Assembly: GCF_900103485.1 (NCBI RefSeq) | Contig: NZ_FNHW01000003.1 | Coordinates: 162,338-226,337, forward strand | DNA: 64,000 nt | Origin: Fictibacillus solisalsi | GTDB taxonomy: Bacteria; Bacillota; Bacilli; Bacillales; Fictibacillaceae | Direction of reading: 5' to 3' | Part shown: positions 38,529 through 47,169 of the stretch, in pieces | How the letters are laid out: each line of letters begins with the position of its first letter | Position numbering within the stretch: the first letter of the stretch is position 1 | Program-made: the position numbers and the translations under genes | The notes under the pieces: model-generated | What the model saw: the letters and a program-made list of their open reading frames with translations, nothing else | Told to the model about the DNA's origin: nothing | Database searches by the model: none

Positions 38529-39479
38529 ATGGAATACCGTCGTCTTGGGAGTACTGGATTAAGAGTCAGCGAGATTTCTCTTGGAAGCTGGCTGACCACT
38601 GCCGGCTATGTGGCACGGGAGAACGCAGAAGCCAGCATACATAAAGCATTTGACCTTGGAATTAATTTCTTTGATACCGCTAATGTATACATGCGCGGAG
38701 AAGCGGAAAAAGTGGTGGGAAGCGTTTTGAAAGGCTACCAGCGGGATTCCTATGTCCTGGCCACAAAAGCCTTCTGGCCAATGGGGGACGGCCCGAACGA
38801 ACGGGGGCTTTCGAGAAAGCATGTAATTGAGCAGTGCAATGCCAGCCTCGAGCGGCTTGGATTGGATTATGTGGATATTTTTTATTGCCACCGCTACGAC
38901 AAGGAAACTCCTCTGGAGGAAACGCTGCGGGCTATCGATGACTTGATCCGCCATGGCAAAGTGCTTTATGCCGGAGTGAGTGAATGGACTGCAGAACAGA
39001 TTTCTGAAGCGGTACACCTGGCGGATAAAAAATTGCTGGACCGTATTGTTGTCAGCCAGCCTCAATACAATATGTTTGAGCGTTATATTGAAAAAGAAGT
39101 CATTCCGGTGAGTGAAAAACACGGCATCGGCCAGGTGGTATGGTCGCCGCTGGCCCAGGGTGTTCTGACCGGAAAGTATAAAATCGGGGAAGAGGCACCT
39201 AAAGGAAGCCGGGCTGCGGATGAGAACAGCAAGAAAATGATATCCGGCCATCTGACCGAAGAAAAACTTCAAAAGGTAGAGAAATTAAAAGGAGTGGCAG
39301 AGGAAAATGGAATTACCGTCGCTCAGCTTGCACTCTCCTGGATTCTGCGTCAGGACAATGTATCAAGTGCCATTGTGGGTGCAAGTTCACCGGATCAGCT
39401 GGAGGAAACCGTAAAGGCCTCAGGAGTCAAACTCTCTGCAGAATCACTTGAGCGCATAGAGGAGATCCTTCAAAATTAA
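38529..39479 (+). CDS. Aldo-keto reductase, K+ channel beta-subunit-like group
   Basis: The 316-residue TIM-barrel protein has the tetrad Asp (FFDTANVY), Tyr, Lys (LATKAFWP) and His (YCHRYD), and the C-terminal NADPH site SAIVGASSPDQLEE. It reduces aldehydes or ketones with NADPH; the natural substrate is unknown. ATG 38529 is nine bases behind AAAGGTGG and starts the conserved MEYRRLGSTGLRVSEI; the ATG at 38523 is too close to the site. Confidence 0.92.
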   Translation: MEYRRLGSTGLRVSEISLGSWLTTAGYVARENAEASIHKAFDLGINFFDTANVYMRGEAEKVVGSVLKGYQRDSYVLATKAFWPMGDGPNERGLSRKHVIEQCNASLERLGLDYVDIFYCHRYDKETPLEETLRAIDDLIRHGKVLYAGVSEWTAEQISEAVHLADKKLLDRIVVSQPQYNMFERYIEKEVIPVSEKHGIGQVVWSPLAQGVLTGKYKIGEEAPKGSRAADENSKKMISGHLTEEKLQKVEKLKGVAEENGITVAQLALSWILRQDNVSSAIVGASSPDQLEETVKASGVKLSAESLERIEEILQN

Positions 39480-39500
39480 TAGGGAATTAAAATCATTAAA

Positions 39501-39534
39501 AAAACGGCGGGGAGTGCTTTCCCGCCGTTTTTTT
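39501..39534 (+). terminator. Terminator after the aldo-keto reductase gene
   Basis: CGGCGGG 39505-39511 and CCCGCCG 39521-39527 are followed by T7; the A tract before allows function on both strands. Confidence 0.9.
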
Positions 39535-39564
39535 GCTTTTAAATTTCATTTTTGGGCTAGTCCA

Positions 39565-39729
39565 TTATTGTTTCATCAACGAATTTGGTATTTCCTCTGT
39601 TCGGGATAGCAGATTAAGCAAATGATCAAGTTCCTGGCTGCATTTCACAGTAACCTCTGCCGTCAAGCCATAGGTCTTTCCAAGACATAGCAAAACTTCC
39701 CGCTTTTTTTCAATCATTTGTAATAACAT
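39565..39729 (-). CDS. Spo0E-like aspartyl-phosphate phosphatase, 54 residues
   Basis: This short gene encodes a two-helix protein with the Spo0E signature CSQELDHLLNLL near residues 30-41 after a helix MIEKKREVLLCLGKTYG. Spo0E-type proteins remove phosphate from Spo0A~P and delay sporulation. The length fits the family (50-60). An in-frame stop lies two codons upstream of the ATG; the ribosome site is weak. It is convergent with the aldo-keto reductase, and both can use the terminator between them. Confidence 0.8.
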   Translation of the reverse strand: MLLQMIEKKREVLLCLGKTYGLTAEVTVKCSQELDHLLNLLSRTEEIPNSLMKQ

Positions 39730-40194
39730 CTTTCATTCACGACTTTCATGAGGGATTTTGTCACAAAAACAAGTATGAAGGAAAACGCCATTGAAGGAAA
39801 GAGGTTTGCTAAAAATAGTCAAAAAGTTACAAAATACCATCTCCCTCCCGATAAATGGATGATGCAGTTATTGCTCCTGTAACAGCAGAATGATGAAAAA
39901 AAGCTGTGAACATTCGATTGAGGAAACAAAAAAAAGTGGAATAGCTCTTGCACGATCATCCAGAGCTTGAGATAGAACTGGAAGAAAATGCGCCGGCAGA
40001 AGCATTGGCTGCCGAACATAAAGCAGTTGATCTATTGGCCAGAAGACTTCTCATTTCAGAGCAATTGGGTGAAATAGAAAAAGAAAAATTTTGAACAGAC
40101 TGGCAAAAAAGATCTGGAATAAAACAGGCAAATGAATAAGCAAATCTAGTAAACTCCCATATACTATTACAGCTTTAGCAAAGGCGGTGATAGA
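39730..40194 (+). other. Gap with possible decayed small gene
   Basis: The frame ATG 39855 to TGA 40094 reads through a peptide-like sequence but is broken by stops at 39891, 39894 and 39942. The last part (39948-40094, 48 residues, TTG start) is strongly biased and acidic, with ELEIELEENAPAEALAAEHKAVDLLARRLL. It may be a remnant or chance; I assign no function. Confidence 0.3.
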
Positions 40195-40452
40195 GTGGAT
40201 ATTTTAACTTTTTTGCTTCAGTATTTGAATCAGCACTCTCTATTTTTAATTCCGGCATTGCTGGTCATTGGCTTTGGACTCGACCGGGCACCTTTTCTAA
40301 AAAAGGAATACGTATTTTGGGTGTTTCTGGGCATTTCGGTGATCCTTTCCTTCTGGAATTTTGGAGTAAACATACATTCGTTTGTAAATGGGATCATCAA
40401 TGCAGGGGTTGTCCATTGGGCAATATTATTGATAAAAAAAATCAACCTTTAG
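40195..40452 (+). CDS. Holin-like small membrane protein (Hol44 type)
   Basis: The 85-residue protein has three hydrophobic segments and the C-terminal VNGIINAGVVHWAILLIKK, which resembles the phage holin superfamily V (Hol44) pattern. Such genes occur alone in bacilli without lysis partners; none is near here. The GTG start follows GGCGGTGATAGA. A terminator-like hairpin AATGG...CCATT follows the stop. Confidence 0.65.
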   Translation: MDILTFLLQYLNQHSLFLIPALLVIGFGLDRAPFLKKEYVFWVFLGISVILSFWNFGVNIHSFVNGIINAGVVHWAILLIKKINL

Positions 40453-40454
40453 AA

Positions 40455-40486
40455 AATGGGCAGAAGTGTCCATTGTTTTTTGTTTT
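40455..40486 (+). terminator. Terminator after the holin-like gene
   Basis: AATGG-g-CA pairs with TG-t-CCATT around GAAG, followed by GTTTTTTGTTTTT. Confidence 0.7.
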
Positions 40487-40565
40487 TGGCAAGAAACAAG
40501 CACAACATTGAATGGAACCCCGTGAATTTTGATATAATGGAGGATACTATGTTACGGAGGCTCAC

Positions 40566-42230
40566 ATGTTAAGTAAGCAAATCCCTAAAGACGTTGTGTT
40601 GAACCTTGGAAAAACGGTGTTGTTTCATTTTAGCAGTGAAGCGATCCAGGATGGCTATGCGCTCTATCAGAAAGGCGCTGTTTATAATATAAATGTAAAA
40701 GAAGAAACGGTTGTGACCGGGCGTGTTTCGGAAGAAGGGGAGCATGAGGTAAGCATTAACCTTGACCGCTTTCTGGAGAGCAGCTGCAGCTGTGGGCAGC
40801 CGGAACCGTGTGCACACATTATAGCTGTTTTCTTTCAGTTGTATGCTTCCTTTGGTCCTCCTTATCAACTGATACTGGAATGGAAAAGCCAGCGAGGTAA
40901 ACCGAAGGACCAGGAGCAGAGCAGTTTGGACCAACCGCCTGAGGGAACAGAAGCCCCTCAGATTTCTGAAAAACAAACAAAAAAGCGAATCCAAAACGTT
41001 CTTTCGGTGGAAGAATGGAAAAGAGTGTTTGATCAGCGATTTGAAGACTTTGAACGAACCAAAATGCAGAATATGACCTTTAAAGAACTGGAAAAGGGAG
41101 AAGGATATACATTTACCCATATTTACAGAGAATTCTATCCGGGTTTATTAAATTCTGCGACCTTTTTGGATGATGATACAGGAAAGTTGTATCGTTTCCA
41201 TGCCCAGCTTGAAACGTTTCTCAGACTGACGGAATATGAAAAGCAATTTGGCATTCCTGATTATTTACAGTCTCACTTTCGCCTGAATCTCAAACAGCTG
41301 GTGGATGGCATGTTCAAGACGGCCATGGAAATGGATGCTGAGCGCATGAGGAGCGAGCATCCCGGTTTGATTGAAGAAAGTTTACGAGAATTCCAGAATA
41401 TCTTTAAGCTTCCTTCCCGATACTTTGATACCATCTTTCGGGTATTTCAGGTCGGATGGGCAACCATTTACCATGTGGAGAAATGGGCGCTGTCCTATGA
41501 AAAACAGCTGCTTAATGAGAAAGAAAAAGGCTCGCGGGCCCAATTCCTTGATATGGCGCTCGTTCACTTTGCCTTTCTGAGGGATGACCTGAAGGAGGCA
41601 TTCAAGAGGATGAAGAGTACGGAGCAATTTTCCTCCCGCCATGCGTTAATTTGGCTTGAGCTTCTTTTTCATTGGGAAAAATGGGAAGCCCTTTTGAAAT
41701 GGCTCCTTGCTCTGAAGCCTGAATTCTACCGGAAAATCAAAGATTATTACAAAGATGCTTCCGTACGGGAAGAATTTCATCAGTATATCGAGTTCTTTTG
41801 GAAGTATGCCCAGTATACAGGGGAAGAAAAAGAATATGAGGAGATGCTCGTTGATTGCCTTCCCGTTACCTTTTATGAATATAACGAGTTTTTGCATGTT
41901 CAGCAGGACTTCAAGCGGTGGGCGGAGCTTCAGCTGTTAATGGGCTATTCTCCCTCTCTGATCAATTCCGCAGATTTAAAAGATGTGGAGCAGCTGGAGA
42001 TGGATGTCCTGTTGCCGATTTATCACCAATCTGTTGACCGGCTCATCCGCGAGAAAAACCGTAAATCTTATAAATTGGCCATTCGCTTTCTGAAAAAGCT
42101 GCAGTCCATTTATAAAAAACTGGGCCGTTCATGGCAGTTTAACGAATATGTTGAAAAGCTGTCTGTCCAATATGGACGGCTTCGTGCTTTTCAGGAAGAG
42201 CTGAGGAAAGGAAAATTCATTCATGATTGA
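40566..42230 (+). CDS. SWIM zinc-finger protein, YwqB-like
   Basis: The 554-residue protein has a SWIM motif CSCGQPEPCAH at about residues 73-83 (CxCxnCxH), followed by a charged helical region with no catalytic motif. The SWIM finger binds DNA or protein partners. Its stop overlaps the start of the SNF2 helicase gene by eight bases; the same pair (ywqB with ywqA) occurs in B. subtilis. Together they probably act on DNA or chromatin-like complexes; the role is unknown. Confidence 0.88.
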   Translation: MLSKQIPKDVVLNLGKTVLFHFSSEAIQDGYALYQKGAVYNINVKEETVVTGRVSEEGEHEVSINLDRFLESSCSCGQPEPCAHIIAVFFQLYASFGPPYQLILEWKSQRGKPKDQEQSSLDQPPEGTEAPQISEKQTKKRIQNVLSVEEWKRVFDQRFEDFERTKMQNMTFKELEKGEGYTFTHIYREFYPGLLNSATFLDDDTGKLYRFHAQLETFLRLTEYEKQFGIPDYLQSHFRLNLKQLVDGMFKTAMEMDAERMRSEHPGLIEESLREFQNIFKLPSRYFDTIFRVFQVGWATIYHVEKWALSYEKQLLNEKEKGSRAQFLDMALVHFAFLRDDLKEAFKRMKSTEQFSSRHALIWLELLFHWEKWEALLKWLLALKPEFYRKIKDYYKDASVREEFHQYIEFFWKYAQYTGEEKEYEEMLVDCLPVTFYEYNEFLHVQQDFKRWAELQLLMGYSPSLINSADLKDVEQLEMDVLLPIYHQSVDRLIREKNRKSYKLAIRFLKKLQSIYKKLGRSWQFNEYVEKLSVQYGRLRAFQEELRKGKFIHD

Positions 42231-44997
42231 TGTGACCGCCATTGTCATTCATACAAAATGGCTGGATGAAAAAAGAATGATGTTCTGGTGTGAAAAGAAG
42301 GGAAGCCGGATTCATATCGATGATTGGATGCCGTTGTTGTTCGCCTGGCATCATGAATCCTACTACGGCACCTTTGTTGACCGGGATGATGAACAGAATA
42401 TCTATGTTTCTGCTGAAGATGCCTTTCGCCTGTTCACCAATCATCCCCGATTTTTCCTGAAGAAGAGCAATTGGACGCAAGATGCTCAATCGATGATGGA
42501 TGAAGCCGAATGGGTCCTTTCTTCATTGGATAATAACGGGATAAAGCCGAGTTTTACGGCTTGGAAAAAGGGGCTTTGGCGTTGGGAAATCGAAGATAGT
42601 TCCAGAGAGCTGTCAGATTGGGCCAATGCCGCCGTTGATGGGCTGGCGTTAACGGAACCGGAAAGGCTGGATGCGGATCCTGCCTTTTTTGACCGTTTTC
42701 CGTTTGAGCATCTTTTGGAAAAGAACGCTTTATACCAAAATCTTTCGGAAGAGTCGTGGCTCGTCAAATTAGGATGGAAAAAGGATGAGAGACCGTTTGA
42801 CTTGCTCTTTGAGCTGCAGGAACCTCCTGAAGATGACCGGTTTTGGAATTTACAGGTGATGCTGGAGGACAAAGAAAACGGTGAAACTTATGAATGGAAG
42901 GATGGCGGGGGACTTCCAAGAGAGGACTGGGCTGCCTACGAAGAACGGATTGGCGAGGATTTGGCGTTTGCGGGAACACTGGTGCCTTTTTTAACAAAGA
43001 AGGATGGCTCCTTTAAACACAAACTGACCGAAAATGAAGCCTGGGATTTTTTAAATGAAAAAGGAGAATGGCTGGAAGAGGGAGGATTTAAGATTCTCCT
43101 TCCGTCATGGTGGGAAGCATTAAAGGATCTCCAGCCTGACATTAAAGCCAAGGTGAAGAACTCATCGGGCTATGCACCGTCCTTTTTAGGGCTGGATGCT
43201 ATTGTTCAATTCGACTGGAAGGTGTCGACCGGTGAAATTGAATTAAGCGAAGAGGAATTCATGAAGCTGGTTGACAGCAGACGGCGCCTGGTGAAAATCA
43301 AAGGCAAATGGTTTAAGCTGGATCCGGCTTTCATCCGTGAGGTCCGGCAAGTCATGAAAAGTTTCAACCGCAAGGGGCTGCAGCTGAAGGATGTCCTTGA
43401 GCAGCATCTTCTTCAGAATCAAAAAACCGGCAGTGAGGAAGAGCCTTCCATGCTCCGGTATGTCAATATTGAGCTGAATAGTGATCTCTCGAGAATGGTC
43501 GAGCAGCTGTCTGAGGTAAGGGAAATTCCAATTCAGCCATTGGCCCCCGGATTTAAAGGGAGTCTTCGTGAGTATCAAAAAGTCGGCAGTTCCTGGCTGC
43601 AATTTTTAAGGAAGTTTGGCTTGGGCGGCTGCCTGGCTGATGACATGGGGCTTGGGAAAACCATTCAGACCATTGACTACCTGCTTCATACCCGCAAAGG
43701 GAAAGGAAGCGGTCAGCTTCCGGTGCTTTTGATTTGTCCCACGTCTGTTATCGGGAACTGGCAAAAAGAGCTGCAGCATTTTTCACCGAGTCTGAATGTC
43801 TTTCTTCATTATGGTTCATCGCGGGTCAGAGGAGAACACTTCATGGAGGCGATCAGGGACGCGGATGTTCTTTTAACGTCCTATACGACCGCACAGCTTG
43901 ACCAAGAAGATTTCCAGCCTGTGATGTGGGATGCCATTATTCTGGACGAAGCTCAAAATATCAAAAACAGTTTTACCAAACAGTCCAGGAGCATCCGGCG
44001 TTTGTCCGGCCGCCATAAAATAGCGCTTACCGGAACACCGGTGGAAAACCGCCTTCTGGAGCTTTGGGCGATCTTTGATTTCCTTAATCCCGGTTACCTT
44101 GGAAGTGAAACCGCATTTCGTAAGAGGTTCGTTATTCCTGTTGAACGGGAGCATGACAATGACCGGCTTAAGCAGCTCCAAAGTCTCGTTCAGCCCTTTC
44201 TGCTAAGAAGGACGAAGCAGGATCCTCATGTTCAGCTGAACCTGCCGGATAAACAGGAGATTAAGGAGTATGTGCATCTTACAACTGAACAGGCTTCCCT
44301 TTATGAACGAATCATACAGGATACATTTCAGCAGCTGGAACAAGAGAAAGGAATGAAGAGAAGGGGTTTGATTCTGGCGCTTCTTGGCAAACTGAAGCAG
44401 ATTTGTGATCACCCGGTTCTCTATTTAAAAGAAGAGAAGAAAACAAGGCTTGAAGAACGGTCAAGCAAATTCGCGAAACTGATGGAGCTTCTGGAGGCCA
44501 TCAAGGAGAAGGATGAGGGCTGCCTGATCTTTACGCAATTTTTATTTATGGGAAATCTGATCAAAGATTACATCGAAAAGCAGTGGAATGAAGAGGTGCC
44601 TTTCCTGCATGGAGGAATTCCAAAAGTAAAACGCGATGAAATGATTGAACAATTTCAGGCCAAAAAGCATAAAGTTTTCGTTCTTTCATTGAAAGCTGGA
44701 GGGACAGGGCTTAACCTTACAGAAGCCAACCACGTTATCCACTTTGACCGCTGGTGGAATCCTGCAGTGGAAAACCAGGCAACAGACCGTGCTCACCGGA
44801 TCGGGCAGAAGAAGTTTGTGACGGTCCACAAAATGATTACGCTTGGTACGCTGGAGGAGCGTATTGACGAAATGCTTGAAAGCAAAAAAGATTTAAGCGA
44901 AAAAGTCATTACAAGTGAAAATTGGATCACTGAACTATCCACCCAGGAATTGCGGGAACTTTTTGTATTGCGAAAGGAATGGGTGGAAAAAGAATAA
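42223..44997 (+). CDS. SNF2-family DNA-dependent ATPase, YwqA-like
   Basis: The 924-residue protein has an N-terminal region of about 440 residues of the bacterial SNF2 helicase-associated type and a SNF2 motor with Walker A LADDMGLGKTIQT (about residue 472), DEAQ box LDEAQNIKNS (about 575), TGTPVENRLLELWAIFDFLNPG and motif VI TDRAHRIGQ (about 855). It translocates on DNA with ATP. It overlaps the SWIM gene, so the two are expected to be made and act together. A terminator follows. Confidence 0.95.
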   Translation: MIDVTAIVIHTKWLDEKRMMFWCEKKGSRIHIDDWMPLLFAWHHESYYGTFVDRDDEQNIYVSAEDAFRLFTNHPRFFLKKSNWTQDAQSMMDEAEWVLSSLDNNGIKPSFTAWKKGLWRWEIEDSSRELSDWANAAVDGLALTEPERLDADPAFFDRFPFEHLLEKNALYQNLSEESWLVKLGWKKDERPFDLLFELQEPPEDDRFWNLQVMLEDKENGETYEWKDGGGLPREDWAAYEERIGEDLAFAGTLVPFLTKKDGSFKHKLTENEAWDFLNEKGEWLEEGGFKILLPSWWEALKDLQPDIKAKVKNSSGYAPSFLGLDAIVQFDWKVSTGEIELSEEEFMKLVDSRRRLVKIKGKWFKLDPAFIREVRQVMKSFNRKGLQLKDVLEQHLLQNQKTGSEEEPSMLRYVNIELNSDLSRMVEQLSEVREIPIQPLAPGFKGSLREYQKVGSSWLQFLRKFGLGGCLADDMGLGKTIQTIDYLLHTRKGKGSGQLPVLLICPTSVIGNWQKELQHFSPSLNVFLHYGSSRVRGEHFMEAIRDADVLLTSYTTAQLDQEDFQPVMWDAIILDEAQNIKNSFTKQSRSIRRLSGRHKIALTGTPVENRLLELWAIFDFLNPGYLGSETAFRKRFVIPVEREHDNDRLKQLQSLVQPFLLRRTKQDPHVQLNLPDKQEIKEYVHLTTEQASLYERIIQDTFQQLEQEKGMKRRGLILALLGKLKQICDHPVLYLKEEKKTRLEERSSKFAKLMELLEAIKEKDEGCLIFTQFLFMGNLIKDYIEKQWNEEVPFLHGGIPKVKRDEMIEQFQAKKHKVFVLSLKAGGTGLNLTEANHVIHFDRWWNPAVENQATDRAHRIGQKKFVTVHKMITLGTLEERIDEMLESKKDLSEKVITSENWITELSTQELRELFVLRKEWVEKE

Positions 44998-45004
44998 GGA
45001 AAAA

Positions 45005-45037
45005 GGAGCTTACGTGGTGTAAGCTCCCTTTTTTTAA
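45005..45037. terminator. Terminator after the SNF2 gene
   Basis: GGAGCTTAC 45005-45013 pairs with GTAAGCTCC 45019-45027 and is followed by T7. It also lies at the end of the reverse SigY-like cassette. Confidence 0.9.
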
Positions 45038-45249
45038 CCTTTGAAAAATGTTCTGCGGAATATCTTTCTGGCAAAGATCAGATAAAAAAGAAGCGGAAGA
45101 GGACATTGGATCAGCCCCCACAAGGACCAAAACCAATAGCGGTATCCCCGTTTTCTTCCATCAAGGAAAAGAAAGATACTTTGGCACAGCAAAACGAGAA
45201 TCAACAGGACGAGTAACCAAAATGGCAGCCCATGAAACTCAGATGTCAT
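45034..45249 (-). CDS. Small membrane protein of the SigY-like cassette (PLDc_N type, YxlE-like)
   Basis: The 71-residue protein has two membrane segments with RKRGYRYWFWSLWGLIQCPLPLLFYLIF, the pattern of the PLDc_N / YxlE-like family found in sigY operons. I chose ATG 45249, eight bases after GGAAGG; a GTG at 45258 is possible. It overlaps the gene before it by 11 bases, so it is translated with it. By analogy it may help to restrain the sigma factor. Confidence 0.65.
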   Translation of the reverse strand: MTSEFHGLPFWLLVLLILVLLCQSIFLFLDGRKRGYRYWFWSLWGLIQCPLPLLFYLIFARKIFRRTFFKG

Positions 45250-45562
45250 TCCATTCACCTTCCTTTTTACGAGGATAGAAGAGGAACAACACAGCAGCCA
45301 CTAACACCGGAACCTGCAGCAGCAAGAAGAAAACCGGAAGGCGTATGAGCATGATTGCGACACAACACAAAATGACTGCGGCCGCGAGGGCGAAATAGAA
45401 CAGCTCCTTCATCAGCTGCTGGTGAATTCGCTTTTTTTCTTCAGCAACAAACTGTTCAAAAAAAGCCAGGTCAGGTACAGGGGCATTTTCCCATATTTCT
45501 ATTTTTGAAAGCTCCTCTGTGAGCTGTTGTTTAAGCTTCTCCTCGTTTTCTTTCATGGTCAT
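45239..45562 (-). CDS. YxlC-like membrane protein, putative anti-sigma
   Basis: The 107-residue protein has a soluble acidic N-terminal part (about 1-55, with APVPDLAFFEQFVAEEKKRIHQQLMKEL) and two membrane segments. The layout fits YxlC, a negative regulator of SigY. Its start overlaps the sigma gene by about 30 bases. Identification rests mostly on gene order, as sequence conservation in this family is low. Confidence 0.65.
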   Translation of the reverse strand: MTMKENEEKLKQQLTEELSKIEIWENAPVPDLAFFEQFVAEEKKRIHQQLMKELFYFALAAAVILCCVAIMLIRLPVFFLLLQVPVLVAAVLFLFYPRKKEGEWNDI

Positions 45563-46073
45563 CCAACTCCTCCCTGATGAATTTCAAGCCGTTATGAACC
45601 CTCGATTTCGCAGTTCCTGCCGGAATTTTCAGCATTCTGCCAATTTCGTCATACGTGTACCCGTAATAGTGCTTCAGGATTAAGGGGATCCGGGTTTCTT
45701 CATTTAATACGCATAAGGCATCCAGCAATTCCGACCATTCTTCATTACTGGTCATTGCTTTCCATTTTAGGCCCCGGGCTTGCTTGAACTTCTCGTTGTA
45801 TTTTTTCTCAGTCCTCTGTTTTCTGATCTGATCCATATACAGGTGAGACGCTATGGAGATCAGCCAGGAAGAGAACTTCGCTTTTTCCTCGTACATTCCG
45901 ATTTTTTGTATGCACTTAAGCATGGTTTCCTGCACAAGATCCTCAGTCACCGACCGGTTCGTGGTAATCTTTAAAAGGTAGTGAAACAAAATCGAATAAT
46001 TTTGCTGCAGCAAAAGGGAAAGAGCGTGGTGATCTCCTTTTTTTGCTTGTTTAATCAAGTCCTTTTCCTCCAT
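45531..46073 (-). CDS. sigY: ECF sigma factor, SigY-like
   Basis: The 180-residue protein shows ECF region 2 (DLVQETMLKCIQKIGMYEEKAKFSSWLISIASHLYMDQIRKQ) and region 4 (RIPLILKHYYGYTYDEIGRMLKIPAGTAKSRVHNGLKFIREEL). The sequence and the following yxlC/yxlE-like genes resemble B. subtilis sigY. A TGAACG-N16-CGTC promoter of the SigY type lies upstream, suggesting autoregulation. The ATG follows GGAGGAAAGAGCAGCA. The ABC genes yxlFG of B. subtilis are absent here. Confidence 0.8.
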   Translation of the reverse strand: MEEKDLIKQAKKGDHHALSLLLQQNYSILFHYLLKITTNRSVTEDLVQETMLKCIQKIGMYEEKAKFSSWLISIASHLYMDQIRKQRTEKKYNEKFKQARGLKWKAMTSNEEWSELLDALCVLNEETRIPLILKHYYGYTYDEIGRMLKIPAGTAKSRVHNGLKFIREELDDHERKRGEA

Positions 46074-46119
46074 TGCTGCTCTTTCCTCCTTGCCGCTTAG
46101 GATTATGTATTACTACTAT

Positions 46120-46145
46120 GACGTTTATGGCAAACCATTCGTTCA
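46120..46145 (-). promoter_or_regulatory. SigY-type autoregulatory promoter
   Basis: On the reverse strand TGAACG (46145-46140) and CGTC (46123-46120) are separated by 16 bases, the known SigY promoter pattern. They lie about 50 bases upstream of the sigma gene start. Confidence 0.6.
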
Positions 46146-46248
46146 CCAGAGCCATAAAAAAATGCAGTTCCAACTGGATGTGCTAAAATAATAATGGTTT
46201 GATTATTGAAAAAACAATCATAGGTATTAATCAGAGAGGAAGATTCTA

Positions 46249-47019
46249 ATGTATTTGCCATCCTTTTCATTGACAGGAAAAACAGCGATGATTACAGGTG
46301 CGGGGCGGGGAATCGGCCGGGCGCTGGCCATAGGATTTGCAGAAGCCGGAGCAGATGTTATTTTGGTCTCCCGTACCCAGAAGGATTTGGACGAAGTAGC
46401 AGGCGTCGTTCAGGAGTTGGGCAGAAAAGCGTATACGTATGCGGTCGATGTCGCGCAAAAACAAGAAATACAGTCTTTGTACCATTCGTTGGATACAGAC
46501 CGCATTCCTCTACATATTTTAGTTAATAATGCCGGTATGAATATCAGGAGCAAGGCACTCGATGTGACAGAGGAAGAATGGGAAACCATTATCAATACAA
46601 ACCTTCGATCTGCTTTTTATTTTTCGCAGGAAGCAGGCAAGCGAATGAAGGAAGCAGGATATGGCCGAATCCTGAATATTTCCTCGGTCGGAGGCCATGT
46701 GGCATTACGCACAGGGGTGGTCTATGCTTCTACCAAAGCCGCACTGATTCAAATGACCAAAAACCTGGCACTCGAATGGGGAAGGTACGGAATCAATGTC
46801 AATGCAATCGGACCCTGGTATTTCAAAACACCGCTGACCGAAAAGCTGCTTGCAGATGAAACCTACTTAAACGATATCCTGTCACGAACTCCGCTCAACA
46901 GAGTTGGTGAGCTGCAGGAACTGGTAGGGCCGGCTGTTTTTTTTGCTTCGGACGCAGGATCCTACTGTACGGGGCAAACGATGTTCGTCGATGGCGGAAT
47001 GACCGTATACGGATTTTAG
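46249..47019 (+). CDS. Short-chain dehydrogenase/reductase
   Basis: The 256-residue Rossmann protein has TGAGRGIG near residue 17, NNAG near 92, catalytic Ser (NISSVGG), Tyr and Lys (YASTK, about 157), and ends in a glucose/gluconate dehydrogenase-like VDGGMTVYGF. It oxidises or reduces an alcohol with NAD(P); the substrate is not fixed, with gluconate 5-dehydrogenase relatives nearest by eye. The start ATG follows AGAGAGGAAG. Divergent from the sigY-like cassette. Confidence 0.9.
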   Translation: MYLPSFSLTGKTAMITGAGRGIGRALAIGFAEAGADVILVSRTQKDLDEVAGVVQELGRKAYTYAVDVAQKQEIQSLYHSLDTDRIPLHILVNNAGMNIRSKALDVTEEEWETIINTNLRSAFYFSQEAGKRMKEAGYGRILNISSVGGHVALRTGVVYASTKAALIQMTKNLALEWGRYGINVNAIGPWYFKTPLTEKLLADETYLNDILSRTPLNRVGELQELVGPAVFFASDAGSYCTGQTMFVDGGMTVYGF

Positions 47020-47036
47020 CAGGCAGACGATCTAAA

Positions 47037-47068
47037 ACCTTGAGCATTATGGGCTCAAGGTTATTTTG
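47037..47068 (+). terminator. Terminator after the SDR gene
   Basis: ACCTTGAGC 47037-47045 pairs with GCTCAAGGT 47053-47061, followed by TATTTTG. Confidence 0.85.
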
Positions 47069-47169
47069 TTTCTGAAAAAAACAATGGAAACGTGTATAAA
47101 ACATGGGGAACGGTTAATAATGGTAGCAAATGCAACACATCAAATTGCTATTTTAGGAGGTCTTTTATC

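Noticed and set aside
39819..40019. 66-residue reverse-strand frame opposite the gap before the holin-like gene
   Set aside because: No ribosome site, aromatic low-quality composition typical of the complement of lysine-rich DNA.
40195..40452. Prophage remnant around the holin-like gene
   Set aside because: No endolysin, integrase, structural or attachment sequences nearby; such lone holin-like genes are common in bacilli.
40566..44997. Anti-phage defence island around SNF2/SWIM
   Set aside because: No nuclease, methylase, Drm, Zorya or retron-like partner next to the pair; the pair is a housekeeping-type conserved locus in bacilli. Kept only as a low-level finding.
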